Shown here in pieces: positions 17,091 through 25,767 of a DNA stretch of 64,000 nucleotides. The stretch spans positions 372,001-436,000 of the forward strand of contig NZ_JACBFS010000001.1 of assembly GCF_022138605.1 (NCBI RefSeq), read 5' to 3'. The DNA is from Xanthobacter sp. NM-25. GTDB taxonomy: Bacteria > Pseudomonadota > Alphaproteobacteria > Rhizobiales > Xanthobacteraceae. Within the stretch, counting starts at the first letter, position 1. Each line of letters starts with the position of its first letter. Under the pieces are notes generated by a model that did not search any database, was not told the origin of the DNA, and was given only the letters and a program-made list of their open reading frames with translations. The translations under genes and the position numbers were made by a program.

Positions 17091-17420
17091 ATGCTCACTA
17101 TCAGGTTGGCATCCAGCGCTCGGGCCATGATGCTGCTGACAGGCCTCACCGGCCTGAGCGCCGTGGCCGTGGCGCAGAACTCGCGCCCCCACGTGGTCAT
17201 CACCCCGCGCGTCATCCAGCTGCCGGTCATTCCCCAGGGCAATTACCTCGATCCGGGCCCTGGTCCGGCGATCCGCCCCGACGTGAAGATCGGCAACGAC
17301 CGCAACATGAACTACGCCTTCCCGCCGGATCTCACCGGCGGCTGGGGCGGTGGCCCGCCCGGCGATCCCACCAACAACGGCTCCTGGAGCCCGCTCGCCG
17401 GTAACACGCCGAGCTTCTGA
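17091..17420 (+). CDS. Small secreted Pro/Gly-rich protein of unknown function
   Basis: I do not recognise this 109-residue protein. A signal peptide covers about residues 1-28 (cleavage near AVAQ). The mature part is rich in proline, glycine and asparagine, contains no cysteine, and has no membrane segment. GGAGG lies 12 bases before the ATG at 17091; a longer frame upstream reaches into the divergent phosphatase gene and is unlikely to be used. Codon use fits its neighbours. It stands 48 bases before the hydrolase gene and could share its message. Confidence 0.65.
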   Translation: MLTIRLASSARAMMLLTGLTGLSAVAVAQNSRPHVVITPRVIQLPVIPQGNYLDPGPGPAIRPDVKIGNDRNMNYAFPPDLTGGWGGGPPGDPTNNGSWSPLAGNTPSF

Positions 17421-17468
17421 GGGTTTGCCGCCTAGCAGCTCCCTTTTGCTGAGCAGAACAGGGGCGCG

Positions 17469-18065
17469 ATGAAAACCCTGTTTCTGCCCGGCGCCGGCGC
17501 CAGCGCGGACTTCTGGAAACCGGTGGCCCGGTGCGCCGGGATCGAGGGGGTGTTCCTCTCCTGGCCCGGGCTCGGCCATGAGCCGGCCCGCGCTGATGTG
17601 AGCGGCCTCGACGACCTGGTGGCGCTGGTTCTGCGGGAGATGGACGAGCCCGTCCATATGGTCGCCCAGTCCATGGGTGGGCTGATCGCCGTCAAGGCCG
17701 CCCTGGCGGCGCCGCACCGGCTGGCGCGACTGGTGCTCACCGCCACCTCTGGCGGCATTCCGACCACCCCGCTCGGCGCCATCGACTGGCGACCGGACTA
17801 TTACCGCACCTATCCTAGCGCCGCGCGCTGGCTCGCCTCCGCCGGCGCCGACCTCTCCGCACAGATCGCGACCCTGCGCACGCCAACCCTGCTGCTGTGG
17901 GGGGATCGTGATGCCATCAGCCCGCTGCCGGTGGGTGAGCGGCTGGCCGCCCTGCTGCCCGATTCGCGGCTGCATGTGGTGGCCGGCGGCGACCATGACC
18001 TGGCGCAGACCCATGTGGAGGAGGTCGCGGCGCAGGTTCGCGCCCACCTCGTCCCCGGCTCCTGA
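17469..18065 (+). CDS. Small alpha/beta hydrolase
   Basis: A compact 198-residue alpha/beta hydrolase. The triad can be read as S68 in the nucleophile elbow AQSMGG, D146 or D148 in WGDRDAIS, and H176 in GGDHDL. The usual lid region is short. Such proteins are esterases or act on small acyl or ester substrates; the substrate is not predictable. The ATG at 17469 opens MKTLFLPGAG, where the oxyanion-hole loop begins at once, so this start is firm. Confidence 0.82.
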   Translation: MKTLFLPGAGASADFWKPVARCAGIEGVFLSWPGLGHEPARADVSGLDDLVALVLREMDEPVHMVAQSMGGLIAVKAALAAPHRLARLVLTATSGGIPTTPLGAIDWRPDYYRTYPSAARWLASAGADLSAQIATLRTPTLLLWGDRDAISPLPVGERLAALLPDSRLHVVAGGDHDLAQTHVEEVAAQVRAHLVPGS

Positions 18066-18091
18066 CATCGCGGACAGGGCGAAGCCGCGGG

Positions 18092-18124
18092 CAAAAAGAA
18101 AACGGCGGGGACATCCCCGCCGTT
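18092..18124 (-). terminator. Rho-independent terminator of rplM-rpsI
   Basis: A perfect 10-bp stem AACGGCGGGG/CCCCGCCGTT (18101-18110 with 18115-18124) has a 4-base loop. On the minus strand it is followed by TTCTTTTTGC. It lies 34 bases beyond the rpsI stop. It could also stop the convergent hydrolase transcript. Confidence 0.88.
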
Positions 18125-18157
18125 TCCAAACATCCGGTCTGAACCGCTCGTCCGCGC

Positions 18158-18640
18158 TCAGCGCTTGGAGAACTGGAACGAACGACGCGCCTTGGCCCGG
18201 CCGTACTTCTTGCGCTCGACCACGCGGCTGTCGCGGGTGAGGAAGCCGCCCTTCTTGAGGGGGGAGCGCAGTTCCGGCTCGTAATAGGTGAGCGCCTTGG
18301 AGATGCCGTGACGCACCGCACCGGCCTGGCCGGAGAGGCCGCCGCCGGCCACCGTGCACACCACGTCATACTGGCCTTCACGGGCCGCGGCCTGGAACGG
18401 CTGGTTGATCATCAGACGCAGCACGGGACGGGCGAAATACACCTCGATATCCCGGTCGTTGACGGTGATCTTGCCGGTGCCGGGGCGAACCCACACGCGG
18501 GCCACGGCGTCCTTGCGCTTGCCGGTGGCATAGGCGCGGCCGAACTTGTCCAGCTTCTGGACATGCACGGGAGCAGAGGACTCCTCGGTGGCGATGGACG
18601 CAGCGCCGAGGGCGTCGAGGGACTGGAGAACCTCGGCCAT
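18158..18640 (-). CDS. rpsI: 30S ribosomal protein S9
   Basis: A 160-residue S9/uS9 protein. The N-terminal extension of about 30 residues is normal in alphaproteobacteria. The conserved core reads YATGKRKDAVARVWV, GQAGAVRHGISKALT and ends KARRSFQFSKR, the C-terminal tail that reaches the P-site tRNA. It follows rplM by one base, the universal L13-S9 pair. Confidence 0.98.
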   Translation of the reverse strand: MAEVLQSLDALGAASIATEESSAPVHVQKLDKFGRAYATGKRKDAVARVWVRPGTGKITVNDRDIEVYFARPVLRLMINQPFQAAAREGQYDVVCTVAGGGLSGQAGAVRHGISKALTYYEPELRSPLKKGGFLTRDSRVVERKKYGRAKARRSFQFSKR

Positions 18641-18641
18641 G

Positions 18642-19103
18642 TCAGTTCCTCACGTTCTTACGGTTGAGAGCCGCCACGTCGAGAGCGACCGGCTGCTGGG
18701 CCTCGTGCGGGTGGGACGGGCCCTTGTAGACACGCAGGTTGCCGAGGATCTTGCGGCCGAGCGGGCCGCGGGCGAGCATGCGCTCCACCGCCTTCTCGAT
18801 GACCCGCTCCGGGAAGCGGCCTTCGAGGATGAACTTGGCGGTGCGCTCCTTGATGCCACCCGGGAAGCCGGTGTGGTGGTAGTAGGCCTTCTGGTCCTTC
18901 TTGCGCCCGGTGAACACCACCTTCTCCGCGTTCACGACGATGACGTTGTCACCGCAGTCCACGTGGGGGGTGTAGATGGGCAGATGCTTGCCCTTCAGGC
19001 GCATGGCGATGATGGTCGCGAGACGGCCCACTACGAGGCCGCTGGCGTCGATCACCACCCACTTCTTTTCGATATCGGCGGGTTTGGCCGAATACGTCTT
19101 CAT
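18642..19103 (-). CDS. rplM: 50S ribosomal protein L13
   Basis: A 153-residue L13/uL13 protein. It starts MKTYSAKPADIEKKWVVIDA (residues 1-20), with LATIIAMRLKGK and GDNVIVVNAEKV further in, and the later HTGFPGG motif. The ATG at 19103 matches family starts; the 15 extra codons upstream lie in the leader. It is cotranscribed with rpsI from a strong promoter about 75 bases upstream. Confidence 0.98.
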   Translation of the reverse strand: MKTYSAKPADIEKKWVVIDASGLVVGRLATIIAMRLKGKHLPIYTPHVDCGDNVIVVNAEKVVFTGRKKDQKAYYHHTGFPGGIKERTAKFILEGRFPERVIEKAVERMLARGPLGRKILGNLRVYKGPSHPHEAQQPVALDVAALNRKNVRN

Positions 19104-19180
19104 GGGTCGGTTTCCGATTATAAAGGCCGGCCCAGACGGCAGGTCCAAGAACCCACCCCACGCTCCGGCGATGTAGGCGG

Positions 19181-19209
19181 CTTGTAGCGGACCCCCAAAG
19201 GCGCGTCAA
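19181..19209 (-). promoter_or_regulatory. Sigma-70-type promoter of rplM-rpsI
   Basis: On the minus strand TTGACG (19209-19204) and TACAAG (19186-19181) are exactly 17 bases apart. Upstream (19216-19280) the DNA is very AT-rich, possibly an UP-element. The implied leader is about 70 bases. Confidence 0.7.
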
Positions 19210-19339
19210 CGTCATTGCGCCACAATTTATATATGAATATCAATTACTTAGAAAAATGGTAATTTAACACCATCAAAAAAGTGCCGGAAATTCGGAGGGT
19301 TCCGCCCTCCCTTGCCGTTCGACCACCGCAGACCTCCGC

Positions 19340-20527
19340 TCAGGCCCCGACTTGCGGCCGGGCGGGCGTGGCGGTGTCCACTGCCGGGCGGGCATAGGTG
19401 GAGAGGGTGACGCGGTTTCGACCGCTCTGCTTGGCGATGTAGAGAGCGGCATCCGCATCGGCGAACAGCTCGTCCTGCGGCCGCCCGCCATCGGCGCACG
19501 CGGCCACACCGACCGACAAAGTGGCGTGAACTTCGCCTTCCGGCAGAGTGATGATCAGCGCTTCAAAGGCCCGGCGAATGCGTTCGGCCACCACCTCGGC
19601 CTGCCCGAGCGCCGCGTGGGGCAGGCGGCAGACGAACTCCTCGCCCCCCAGCCGAAAAGCCTGATCGCTGCGGCGGATGCAGCGTTCAATGGCCCGCGCC
19701 GCCTCCACCAGCACCGCGTCGCCCACGTGATGGCCAAAGCCGTCGTTGATCTTCTTGAAGTGGTCGATGTCGATCACCAGCAGGGCATAGGGCGCCTGGC
19801 TCTCAGCGCCGGCGGCATCGAAGGCGCGCCGGTTCAGCAGCCCGGTCAATTGGTCGTGCAGGGCCAATTGGTGATACTGCTCCGCCACCCGCTCGCGCGA
19901 GAGGGAGACCATCAGAATGGTCACCGCCAGCGCCACCAGCAGCACCGCCAGATTATAGGCGATGGCCGCCCAGGCTTCCGTCGGGCCCAGCCCCAGGGGG
20001 GCCGGCAGGACCGGCGCATAAAGATGGCTGACCACCTGGAATACGGCGTTCGCCCCGAGAATCGCCGCCAGCGCCGCCCGCGAGGGCAGCGGCTCTTCCT
20101 GCCGGCCGCGCCAGAACTCATAAGCGGCCAGCCCGTTGAACGCGCCGATGACCAGGCCGCGCACCACCGAGCTGACATAAGCCTCGGGGGCGCCGGGGGC
20201 GCCGATGCCCGGCAGCAGGCACCACACGGCGATGACCGCCACGACCGGCAGCAGCACCCCGCGATGACCGTTGAACACGCGCGCCGCCTGCCACACGGCG
20301 CCATAGGCCAGCATGATCAGCACCACGGCCAGCCGCGGCGCCAGAACATCCGGCAAGGCATCGTGGCCGGCGCTGGCGCCCGCCGCCAGCAGGCCGAAGA
20401 CGAACGGCAGGCACCACCACAGCAGCCCGCCGGTGCGCGATTGCCAGAACCAGTAGAACAGAAACAGGCTCCCCAGGACGGCGAGCGCGACGCCATTCCA
20501 GATGATGAGGGTTTGGATGTCGATCAT
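19340..20527 (-). CDS. Membrane-bound diguanylate cyclase (GGDEF)
   Basis: A 395-residue protein. The N-terminal half (residues 1 to about 212) holds six or seven hydrophobic segments with almost no periplasmic loop. The C-terminal half is a GGDEF domain: LHDQLTGLLNRRAF at 223-236 and an intact GGEEF at 294-298, preceded by the inhibitory-site RxxD (R285-D288) at the right distance of five residues. It should make cyclic di-GMP and be product-inhibited. The signal sensed by the membrane part is unknown. The ATG at 20527 is chosen because the first membrane segment starts there. It follows the thioesterase gene by 37 bases. Confidence 0.92.
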   Translation of the reverse strand: MIDIQTLIIWNGVALAVLGSLFLFYWFWQSRTGGLLWWCLPFVFGLLAAGASAGHDALPDVLAPRLAVVLIMLAYGAVWQAARVFNGHRGVLLPVVAVIAVWCLLPGIGAPGAPEAYVSSVVRGLVIGAFNGLAAYEFWRGRQEEPLPSRAALAAILGANAVFQVVSHLYAPVLPAPLGLGPTEAWAAIAYNLAVLLVALAVTILMVSLSRERVAEQYHQLALHDQLTGLLNRRAFDAAGAESQAPYALLVIDIDHFKKINDGFGHHVGDAVLVEAARAIERCIRRSDQAFRLGGEEFVCRLPHAALGQAEVVAERIRRAFEALIITLPEGEVHATLSVGVAACADGGRPQDELFADADAALYIAKQSGRNRVTLSTYARPAVDTATPARPQVGA

Positions 20528-20564
20528 GGTAACAGCAGCGAGAGGTGCGGGCAGCGCGTCCGTT

Positions 20565-21026
20565 CTAGACCTTCGCGCGGCGTTCCGGAATGGAGTAAGT
20601 CGCCACGCAATGAGCCACGAGGTCGCGGTCGGACGCACCGCGGATGCCCACATCCCCCACCGCCAGCCGTTTCCCCAGCTTGATCAGCCGGGCATCGGCG
20701 AAGATGGCACCCGGTTCCGGCTTGCGCAGGAAATTGATGTTCAGGCTGGTGGTGACCGCCAGTGCCACGGGCCCGATCCGCGCCAGCAGGGCCACATAAA
20801 CCGCGATGTCGGCCAGCGCCATCAGGGCGGGCCCGGAAACGGTGCCGCCCGGGCGCAGATGCTCGTCCGCCGCATCGAGCCGCACGGTCACGAGGTCGGT
20901 GCCCACCCGCTCGATGTGGTGGGCGCGCCCGGGGCCGAAGGCCTGGGGAAACTCGACGTGGAGAAACCGCTCCATCGCCGCCTGGCTCATCGCCGCCTGC
21001 GCCACCCCTGCGTCCATGCCCGTCAT
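20565..21026 (-). CDS. PaaI-type hotdog-fold thioesterase
   Basis: A 153-residue protein of the PaaI/YigI thioesterase family. The hotdog core includes HLRPGGTVSGPALMALADIA, where the PaaI-type GG...D signature is visible, and VTTSLNINFLRKP. It probably hydrolyses short or aromatic acyl-CoA. The ATG at 21026 is preferred because a GGGGAGG site lies about seven bases upstream; ATGs at 21041 and 21017 are alternatives. It is divergent from an enoyl-CoA hydratase gene, so a role in acyl-CoA turnover fits the setting. Confidence 0.83.
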   Translation of the reverse strand: MTGMDAGVAQAAMSQAAMERFLHVEFPQAFGPGRAHHIERVGTDLVTVRLDAADEHLRPGGTVSGPALMALADIAVYVALLARIGPVALAVTTSLNINFLRKPEPGAIFADARLIKLGKRLAVGDVGIRGASDRDLVAHCVATYSIPERRAKV

Positions 21027-21154
21027 CCCTCGCCTCCCCATCGCTGCCCCACCATGCCGGCTTATATGCCGGCCGAGCTTTGGCTCGCGCCGCGCTTGCG
21101 CATAGAATGCCGCGAACCAAGAGCAAACGCAGCACCACCGGGAGAAGATCGCCC

Positions 21155-21988
21155 ATGCCCGTTCCCACCGCCGCCCACGCCGAGACCTCTTCCACCCCGG
21201 AAGCCGTGCTCAAGACGGAGCTTCGGGACGGCGTCGCCACGCTCACCCTGGCCCGCCCGCAGGCGCGCAACAGCCTGTCGGAAGCCATGATGGCGGCCCT
21301 CACAGGGGCGTTGGCGGAGATCGCCCGGGACGACGCCGTCCGCGCCGTGGTGCTCACCGCCGAGGGGCCGGTGTTCTCCGCCGGCCATGATCTCAAGGAG
21401 ATCCAGGGTCATCGCGGCGATGCCGATCGGGGCCGCGCCTATTTCGAGGACGTGCTGAAGCGCTGCTCCACGCTCATGACCGCCATCGTGCGGCTGCCGC
21501 AGCCGGTGATCGCAGCGGTGGAAGGTATGGCCACCGCGGCCGGCTGCCAGTTGGTGGCGAGCTGCGATCTGGCGGTGGCCGGCGCGGATGCCCGCTTCTG
21601 CACGCCCGGCGTCAATATCGGCCTGTTCTGCCACACCCCCATGGTGGCCCTGACGCGCAACCTCGCGCCCAAGCACGCGCTGGAAATGCTGCTGCTGGGC
21701 GAATGGGTGCTGGCGGAGGATGCCTATCGCATGGGCCTGGTGAACCGGGTGGTGGAGCGGGGCGCCGCCGTCACCGCCGCCACCGAGCTCGCCGGGCGCA
21801 TCGCCGCCAAGTCACAGGTGCCGGTGAAGCTCGGCAAGGCCGCCTTCTACGCCCAGGCCGAAATGGGGCTCGACGACGCTTATGCCTATGCCTCGCGGGT
21901 CATGACCGAGAACATGCTGGCCCGCGACGCGGACGAAGGCATTTCGGCGGTGCTCGCCAAGCGCGCGCCGCAGTGGGAGGACCGCTGA
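21155..21988 (+). CDS. Enoyl-CoA hydratase/isomerase family protein (ECHDC3-like)
   Basis: A 277-residue crotonase-fold protein. The oxyanion-hole block FSAGHDLKEIQ and the second block GMATAAGCQLVASCDLAVA are clear. The usual second catalytic glutamate region (PGVNIGLFCHTP) has no glutamate, as in ECHDC3-like proteins, so true hydratase activity is doubtful. The ATG at 21155 follows GGAGAAG. The frame is open well upstream, but that overlaps the divergent thioesterase gene. Confidence 0.85.
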   Translation: MPVPTAAHAETSSTPEAVLKTELRDGVATLTLARPQARNSLSEAMMAALTGALAEIARDDAVRAVVLTAEGPVFSAGHDLKEIQGHRGDADRGRAYFEDVLKRCSTLMTAIVRLPQPVIAAVEGMATAAGCQLVASCDLAVAGADARFCTPGVNIGLFCHTPMVALTRNLAPKHALEMLLLGEWVLAEDAYRMGLVNRVVERGAAVTAATELAGRIAAKSQVPVKLGKAAFYAQAEMGLDDAYAYASRVMTENMLARDADEGISAVLAKRAPQWEDR

Positions 21989-21998
21989 GGCGGCGCGG

Positions 21999-22013
21999 TT
22001 AACCTTCTCTCAA
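21999..22013 (+). promoter_or_regulatory. CtrA-like half-conserved box
   Basis: TTAA-N7-TCAA lies 68 bases before the ATG of the Wzz-like gene, one base off the CtrA full box TTAA-N7-TTAA. The site was found by eye and a single near-match has little weight. Confidence 0.25.
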
Positions 22014-22080
22014 CCATAAATCGGCTCTTCTGCCAGGAGAGGCCCCAGCACTGCGCCGGGGCAACGGCAGGACAAACCCC

Positions 22081-23622
22081 ATGGTCCCGCGCATCACGGT
22101 CCCGAAGCTCCCCCAAGGAGTTGGCGCCCGGTGGTCCCGCCTGGTCGCGACGCCCCACCGGGTGGGCGGCTTTGGCGCGGGCGCGGCGGTGCTGGCGGCA
22201 CTGGCGCTGGCCAGCGCCCTGCCACCTCGCTTCTCGGCCACCGCCGCCGTGACCTTCGATGTGGGTGCGCAGCCCCCGGCCGCGATGGTGAAGGGCATCA
22301 GCCAGGTTCTGGCCTCGCGCGAGATGGCGCGGGATGTGATGGGCCACCTGTCCGCCGCCGATGTGGCGCGGCTCGCGGCGGGCGACAGCCTGTTCGCCGC
22401 AGCCGCCGAATCCGATGCGAAGACCCTCGCCGACGAGGCGGCGCGGCGCACCGTCCAGGCGGTGGAGATCTCCGCCCAGGACGGCGGGCGCACCCTGCGC
22501 ATCTCGGTATCGACCCCAACCCCCAATCTGGCGGCCCGCCTGGCCAATGCCTATGTCACCGCCGCCGTCGACCTCAATGCGGGCACCCGGGCCACCAGCG
22601 GGGCCGGCGCCGGCCGGCTCCCGGGATTGAGCGCGGGAATACCCGCCACACCGCGCCTTGTTCCCGATCTGCCGGGGCCGGTGTCCCTGGCGCTGCTGGC
22701 CGCCGCCATCGGCACCTTCGGCCTGGGCCGTCGCCGGCGACGGGAGCCGCCGCGGCAGGGGCGCCTCAATCCGTCCGACCTGCCCCGCGAGCTTTCCAGC
22801 CACCATCGCATCAGCTGGCTCGATGGCACCGAGAGCCGTGGCCTGCCCATCGCCGATGCGGTGCCGCTGCTGGTGCCCCATGCCCGGGCGGTGCCGTCGG
22901 CCGCCGCCGGGCGCATTCGCGGGCGCCTGCTGCTCGTCACATCCGATGGCCTGCCCGAGCCCGCCAATGCCTGCGCCACCACCCTCGCCCGCCGGCTGGC
23001 GGATGAGGCCGGCGTGGTGCTGGTGGTGCTGGGCCACACCGGCAACGGCACCGAGATGCTGGCCGATCTCGGCTGCGAGGTCAGCGCGCCGGGCATGCGC
23101 GAGCTGCTGCTCGGGCGCGCCCGCTTCGGCGAGACCCTGCATCGCGATCCCCACTCCCGCGCCCACATCATCCCACCCGGTCATCTGCCCCCCGGCAGCA
23201 CCAATGCCATGGGCCTCGACCCGGCCAGCGCCAGCCCCCTGGCGGCGGTGCTGGAGGCGCTGCGGCACACCTATGATTATGTGGTGGTGGCCAATCCGCC
23301 CCTGGTGGCCGACGACACGGCCTTGCCCAGCCTCGACCCGCTGGTGGTCTGCCTGCACGCGGACAGCGCCCCGGCGACAGCGGCGGTGGAGAGTTTCGAC
23401 GCCCTGGCCCGGATGCGCTTCTCGCGGGTGGTGATGCTGCGCCACGAGACCGGCGAGCCGCCGGCGGATGCCCCGCTGGGCGACGATCTCCTCGTCGCGG
23501 CGCCGATCACCGGCCCCCTGCCGATGCCCAGCCCCGCGCCCACGGCGGACGCCGAAAGCGCACCGGCGGAACCGGCGCATATGGAAGACGAGCCGCTGCC
23601 GGCCCTGCGCGGCGCCGCCTGA
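22081..23622 (+). CDS. Wzz/BY-kinase-like polysaccharide protein without Walker A
   Basis: A 513-residue protein with the plan of exopolysaccharide co-polymerases (ExoP/Wzc). One membrane segment is near 28-48, a periplasmic region follows (about 50-195, rich in helix-forming residues), and a second segment lies at 201-216. A cytoplasmic Rossmann-like domain follows (about 280-460), in which RGRLLLVTSDGLPEPANACATT occupies the place of the usual P-loop. The GxxxxGKT/S motif is absent, and no tyrosine-rich tail exists, so this is not an active tyrosine kinase. A structural or regulatory role in polysaccharide export is inferred. No polysaccharide genes flank it. The C-terminus is a Pro/Ala-rich tail. 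Confidence 0.7.
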   Translation: MVPRITVPKLPQGVGARWSRLVATPHRVGGFGAGAAVLAALALASALPPRFSATAAVTFDVGAQPPAAMVKGISQVLASREMARDVMGHLSAADVARLAAGDSLFAAAAESDAKTLADEAARRTVQAVEISAQDGGRTLRISVSTPTPNLAARLANAYVTAAVDLNAGTRATSGAGAGRLPGLSAGIPATPRLVPDLPGPVSLALLAAAIGTFGLGRRRRREPPRQGRLNPSDLPRELSSHHRISWLDGTESRGLPIADAVPLLVPHARAVPSAAAGRIRGRLLLVTSDGLPEPANACATTLARRLADEAGVVLVVLGHTGNGTEMLADLGCEVSAPGMRELLLGRARFGETLHRDPHSRAHIIPPGHLPPGSTNAMGLDPASASPLAAVLEALRHTYDYVVVANPPLVADDTALPSLDPLVVCLHADSAPATAAVESFDALARMRFSRVVMLRHETGEPPADAPLGDDLLVAAPITGPLPMPSPAPTADAESAPAEPAHMEDEPLPALRGAA

Positions 23623-23626
23623 ACCT

Positions 23627-23839
23627 TCAGGCCTTGCGGTCGGGCCGCTCCATCCACGAGATGAGCACGCCGGCGGGCAGCACCCACAGGCTGCCCAGCA
23701 GCACGTAGCACACGGTCTGCAGCGCCCAGTGCAGTTCGGTGACCCGGCCTTGCGCCAGTGCCATGGCGCCAAGGGCCCACACCACCACCAGAGCCAGCAT
23801 CAGCACGGTGCCGATGAGCTTGCGAACGCGCTGGGGCAT
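23627..23839 (-). CDS. DUF2842 small membrane protein
   Basis: A 70-residue protein of two membrane segments (about 8-28 and 42-60) with the DUF2842 look: MPQRVRKLIGTV at the N-terminus and WVLPAGVLISWM near the end. The family is conserved in alphaproteobacteria without a known function, often beside respiratory assembly genes. ctaA, on the other strand 120 bases away, fits that habit. Confidence 0.8.
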   Translation of the reverse strand: MPQRVRKLIGTVLMLALVVVWALGAMALAQGRVTELHWALQTVCYVLLGSLWVLPAGVLISWMERPDRKA

Positions 23840-23959
23840 GGTCGCGGGGCCTCCTGTTCCATGGACGATCGCGCGCCTTGTGGCGCGCCGCTCCCGCCCT
23901 CTATAACGGATTGGCCGCGAGAGCCACGGCAGAATGGCCCGCCGGCGGGAGAGAACGCC

Positions 23960-25084
23960 ATGCTCCAGCCCAGTGGACCCGTCGCGGGGCCGCGTGACGC
24001 CGCGCGATCAGAGACGCCATCGGCCGATGCGCTGCGGCCGGTGCGGCTGTGGCTTTATGCGGTCGCGGCCCTCATCATCGCCATGGTGGTGGTGGGCGGC
24101 GCCACCCGTCTCACCGAATCCGGCCTCTCCATCACCGAATGGAAGCCGGTGACCGGCGCCCTGCCGCCCTTGTCCCCGGCCGAGTGGCAGGCCGAGTTCG
24201 AGAAATACAAGGCCATTCCCCAATACCAGATCCTCAACCAGGGCATGGGGCTCGCCGCGTTCCAGCGGATCTATTGGTGGGAATGGGGGCATCGGCTGCT
24301 GGGGCGGCTGATCGGCGCCGCCTTCCTGCTGCCGTTCCTCTATTTCGCTGCCCGCGGGCTGCTGCGCGGCCGCCTGCTGCGGCGCTGCCTCGGCCTGTTT
24401 CTGCTCGGCGGCCTGCAGGGCGCGGTGGGGTGGTGGATGGTGGCTTCCGGCCTCACCCTGCGCACCTCGGTGAGCCAGTATCGGCTCGCCGTACACCTCA
24501 CCCTCGCCTGCCTGATCCTGGCGGCCGTTGTCGCGGTCGCCCGCAGCCTCACGCCCCGGGCCGCCCTGCCCCCGGTCGCCACGCGCGTGCGCTGGGGGGC
24601 GCTGGCGCTACTCGCTCTGGTGCTGGTGCAGATCTTCGCCGGCGGACTGGTGGCGGGGCTCGATGCCGGCATGGCCTTCAACACCTGGCCGCTCATGGAC
24701 GGGCGCCTCATCCCGCCCCTCGACCAGTTGGCGCCGCAGCGGCCCGGCTGGGTCAATCTGTTCGAAAACCCGTTCACCGTGCAGTTCGATCACCGCATGA
24801 TCGCCTATGCGCTGTGGGGCTTCAGCCTCGTGCACGCGCTCGATGCCGGCCGCGCCGATCCCCGCGCCGCCCGTGGCGCCTGGCTTTTGTTTGCGCTGGT
24901 GAGCGTGCAGGCGGGGCTCGGCATCGCGACCCTGCTGCTGATGGTGCCGCTGCCGGTGGCCCTCGCCCATCAGCTGGGCGCGACCCTGGTGCTCGGCGCC
25001 GCCGCCATCCATGCCACGGATCTTGCGGCCCGCCGCCCGGAGGAGGCCGGCGTGCCCCTGCTGCGCGTTCAGCGCAGCAGATAG
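23960..25084 (+). CDS. ctaA: Haem A synthase CtaA
   Basis: A 374-residue integral membrane protein with eight predicted membrane segments. Family blocks are VVGGATRLTESGLSITEWKP near residues 35-54, WWEWGHRLLGR with a haem-ligand histidine, SQYRLAVHLTLA, and QFDHRMIAYALW plus LAHQLGA with the second-half histidines. CtaA oxidises the C8 methyl of haem O to a formyl group, giving haem A for aa3-type cytochrome oxidase. The ATG at 23960 (after GGGAGAG) gives the usual length. Its stop runs 16 bases into the convergent lrgB. Confidence 0.95.
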   Translation: MLQPSGPVAGPRDAARSETPSADALRPVRLWLYAVAALIIAMVVVGGATRLTESGLSITEWKPVTGALPPLSPAEWQAEFEKYKAIPQYQILNQGMGLAAFQRIYWWEWGHRLLGRLIGAAFLLPFLYFAARGLLRGRLLRRCLGLFLLGGLQGAVGWWMVASGLTLRTSVSQYRLAVHLTLACLILAAVVAVARSLTPRAALPPVATRVRWGALALLALVLVQIFAGGLVAGLDAGMAFNTWPLMDGRLIPPLDQLAPQRPGWVNLFENPFTVQFDHRMIAYALWGFSLVHALDAGRADPRAARGAWLLFALVSVQAGLGIATLLLMVPLPVALAHQLGATLVLGAAAIHATDLAARRPEEAGVPLLRVQRSR

Positions 25085-25767
25085 GCGACCACCGGGGCCA
25101 TCATCACGTTGAACAGCCCCGCCAGCACCATCACCAGGCCGGCGATGGAGCCTTCCTCGCCCCCGATCTGGTGCGCCTTGGCGACGCCGGCGCCATGGGC
25201 GCCCATGCCGAACAGCGCGCCCCGCGCCAATGTGGAGCGCAGCGGCATCACCTTCAGCAGGATCTCGCCCAGCGCCGCGCCGACCACGCCGGTGAGCACC
25301 ACGAACACCGCCGTGAGATCGGGAATGCCGCCGATGTCATCGGACACCGCCATGGCGAACGGGGTCGAGGTGGAGCGCGGCATCAGGCTGAGCTGCACCG
25401 TGTGGGAAAGGCCGAGCCAGGAGGCCATGAAGAAGGCGGCCACCATGGCGATGGACGAGCCCACCAGCACCCCCAAAAGCAGCACCGGCCAATGGCGCAA
25501 AATCATCGCCCGCTGCTCGTAGATGGGAATGGCGAAGGCCACCGTGGCCGGGCCCAGCATCAGCACCAGCCAATGGGTGGAGCGGATGTAGTCGGCGTAG
25601 CGCGCATGGAGGCTGAGGGCGATGAGCCCCACCATGATGGGCGTCAGCAGCAGGGGCGAGGTCCACCAGAACCGCCAGCGACGGCCGATGACCCGGGCGA
25701 TGAGGTAGCAGCCGATGGTGACTGCCGACCACAGAAGGGTGGCTTCGAAGGGATCAAGCGCCGGCAT
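25069..25767 (-). CDS. LrgB/CidB-family membrane protein
   Basis: A 232-residue LrgB protein with about seven membrane segments. RSTSTPFAMAVSDDIGG and the C-terminal GAHGAGVAKAHQIGGEEGS are the conserved family blocks. LrgAB/CidAB were described as holin-like modulators of murein hydrolysis; homologues such as plant PLGG1 carry glycolate/glycerate, and some bacterial ones carry pyruvate. Its start overlaps the lrgA stop by 14 bases, so the two subunits are coupled. Confidence 0.92.
   Translation of the reverse strand: MPALDPFEATLLWSAVTIGCYLIARVIGRRWRFWWTSPLLLTPIMVGLIALSLHARYADYIRSTHWLVLMLGPATVAFAIPIYEQRAMILRHWPVLLLGVLVGSSIAMVAAFFMASWLGLSHTVQLSLMPRSTSTPFAMAVSDDIGGIPDLTAVFVVLTGVVGAALGEILLKVMPLRSTLARGALFGMGAHGAGVAKAHQIGGEEGSIAGLVMVLAGLFNVMMAPVVAYLLR

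Noticed and set aside
19256..19273. ATGGT/ACCAT stem as terminator of the diguanylate cyclase gene
   Set aside because: Only five base pairs in AT-rich DNA upstream of the rplM promoter; too weak to call.
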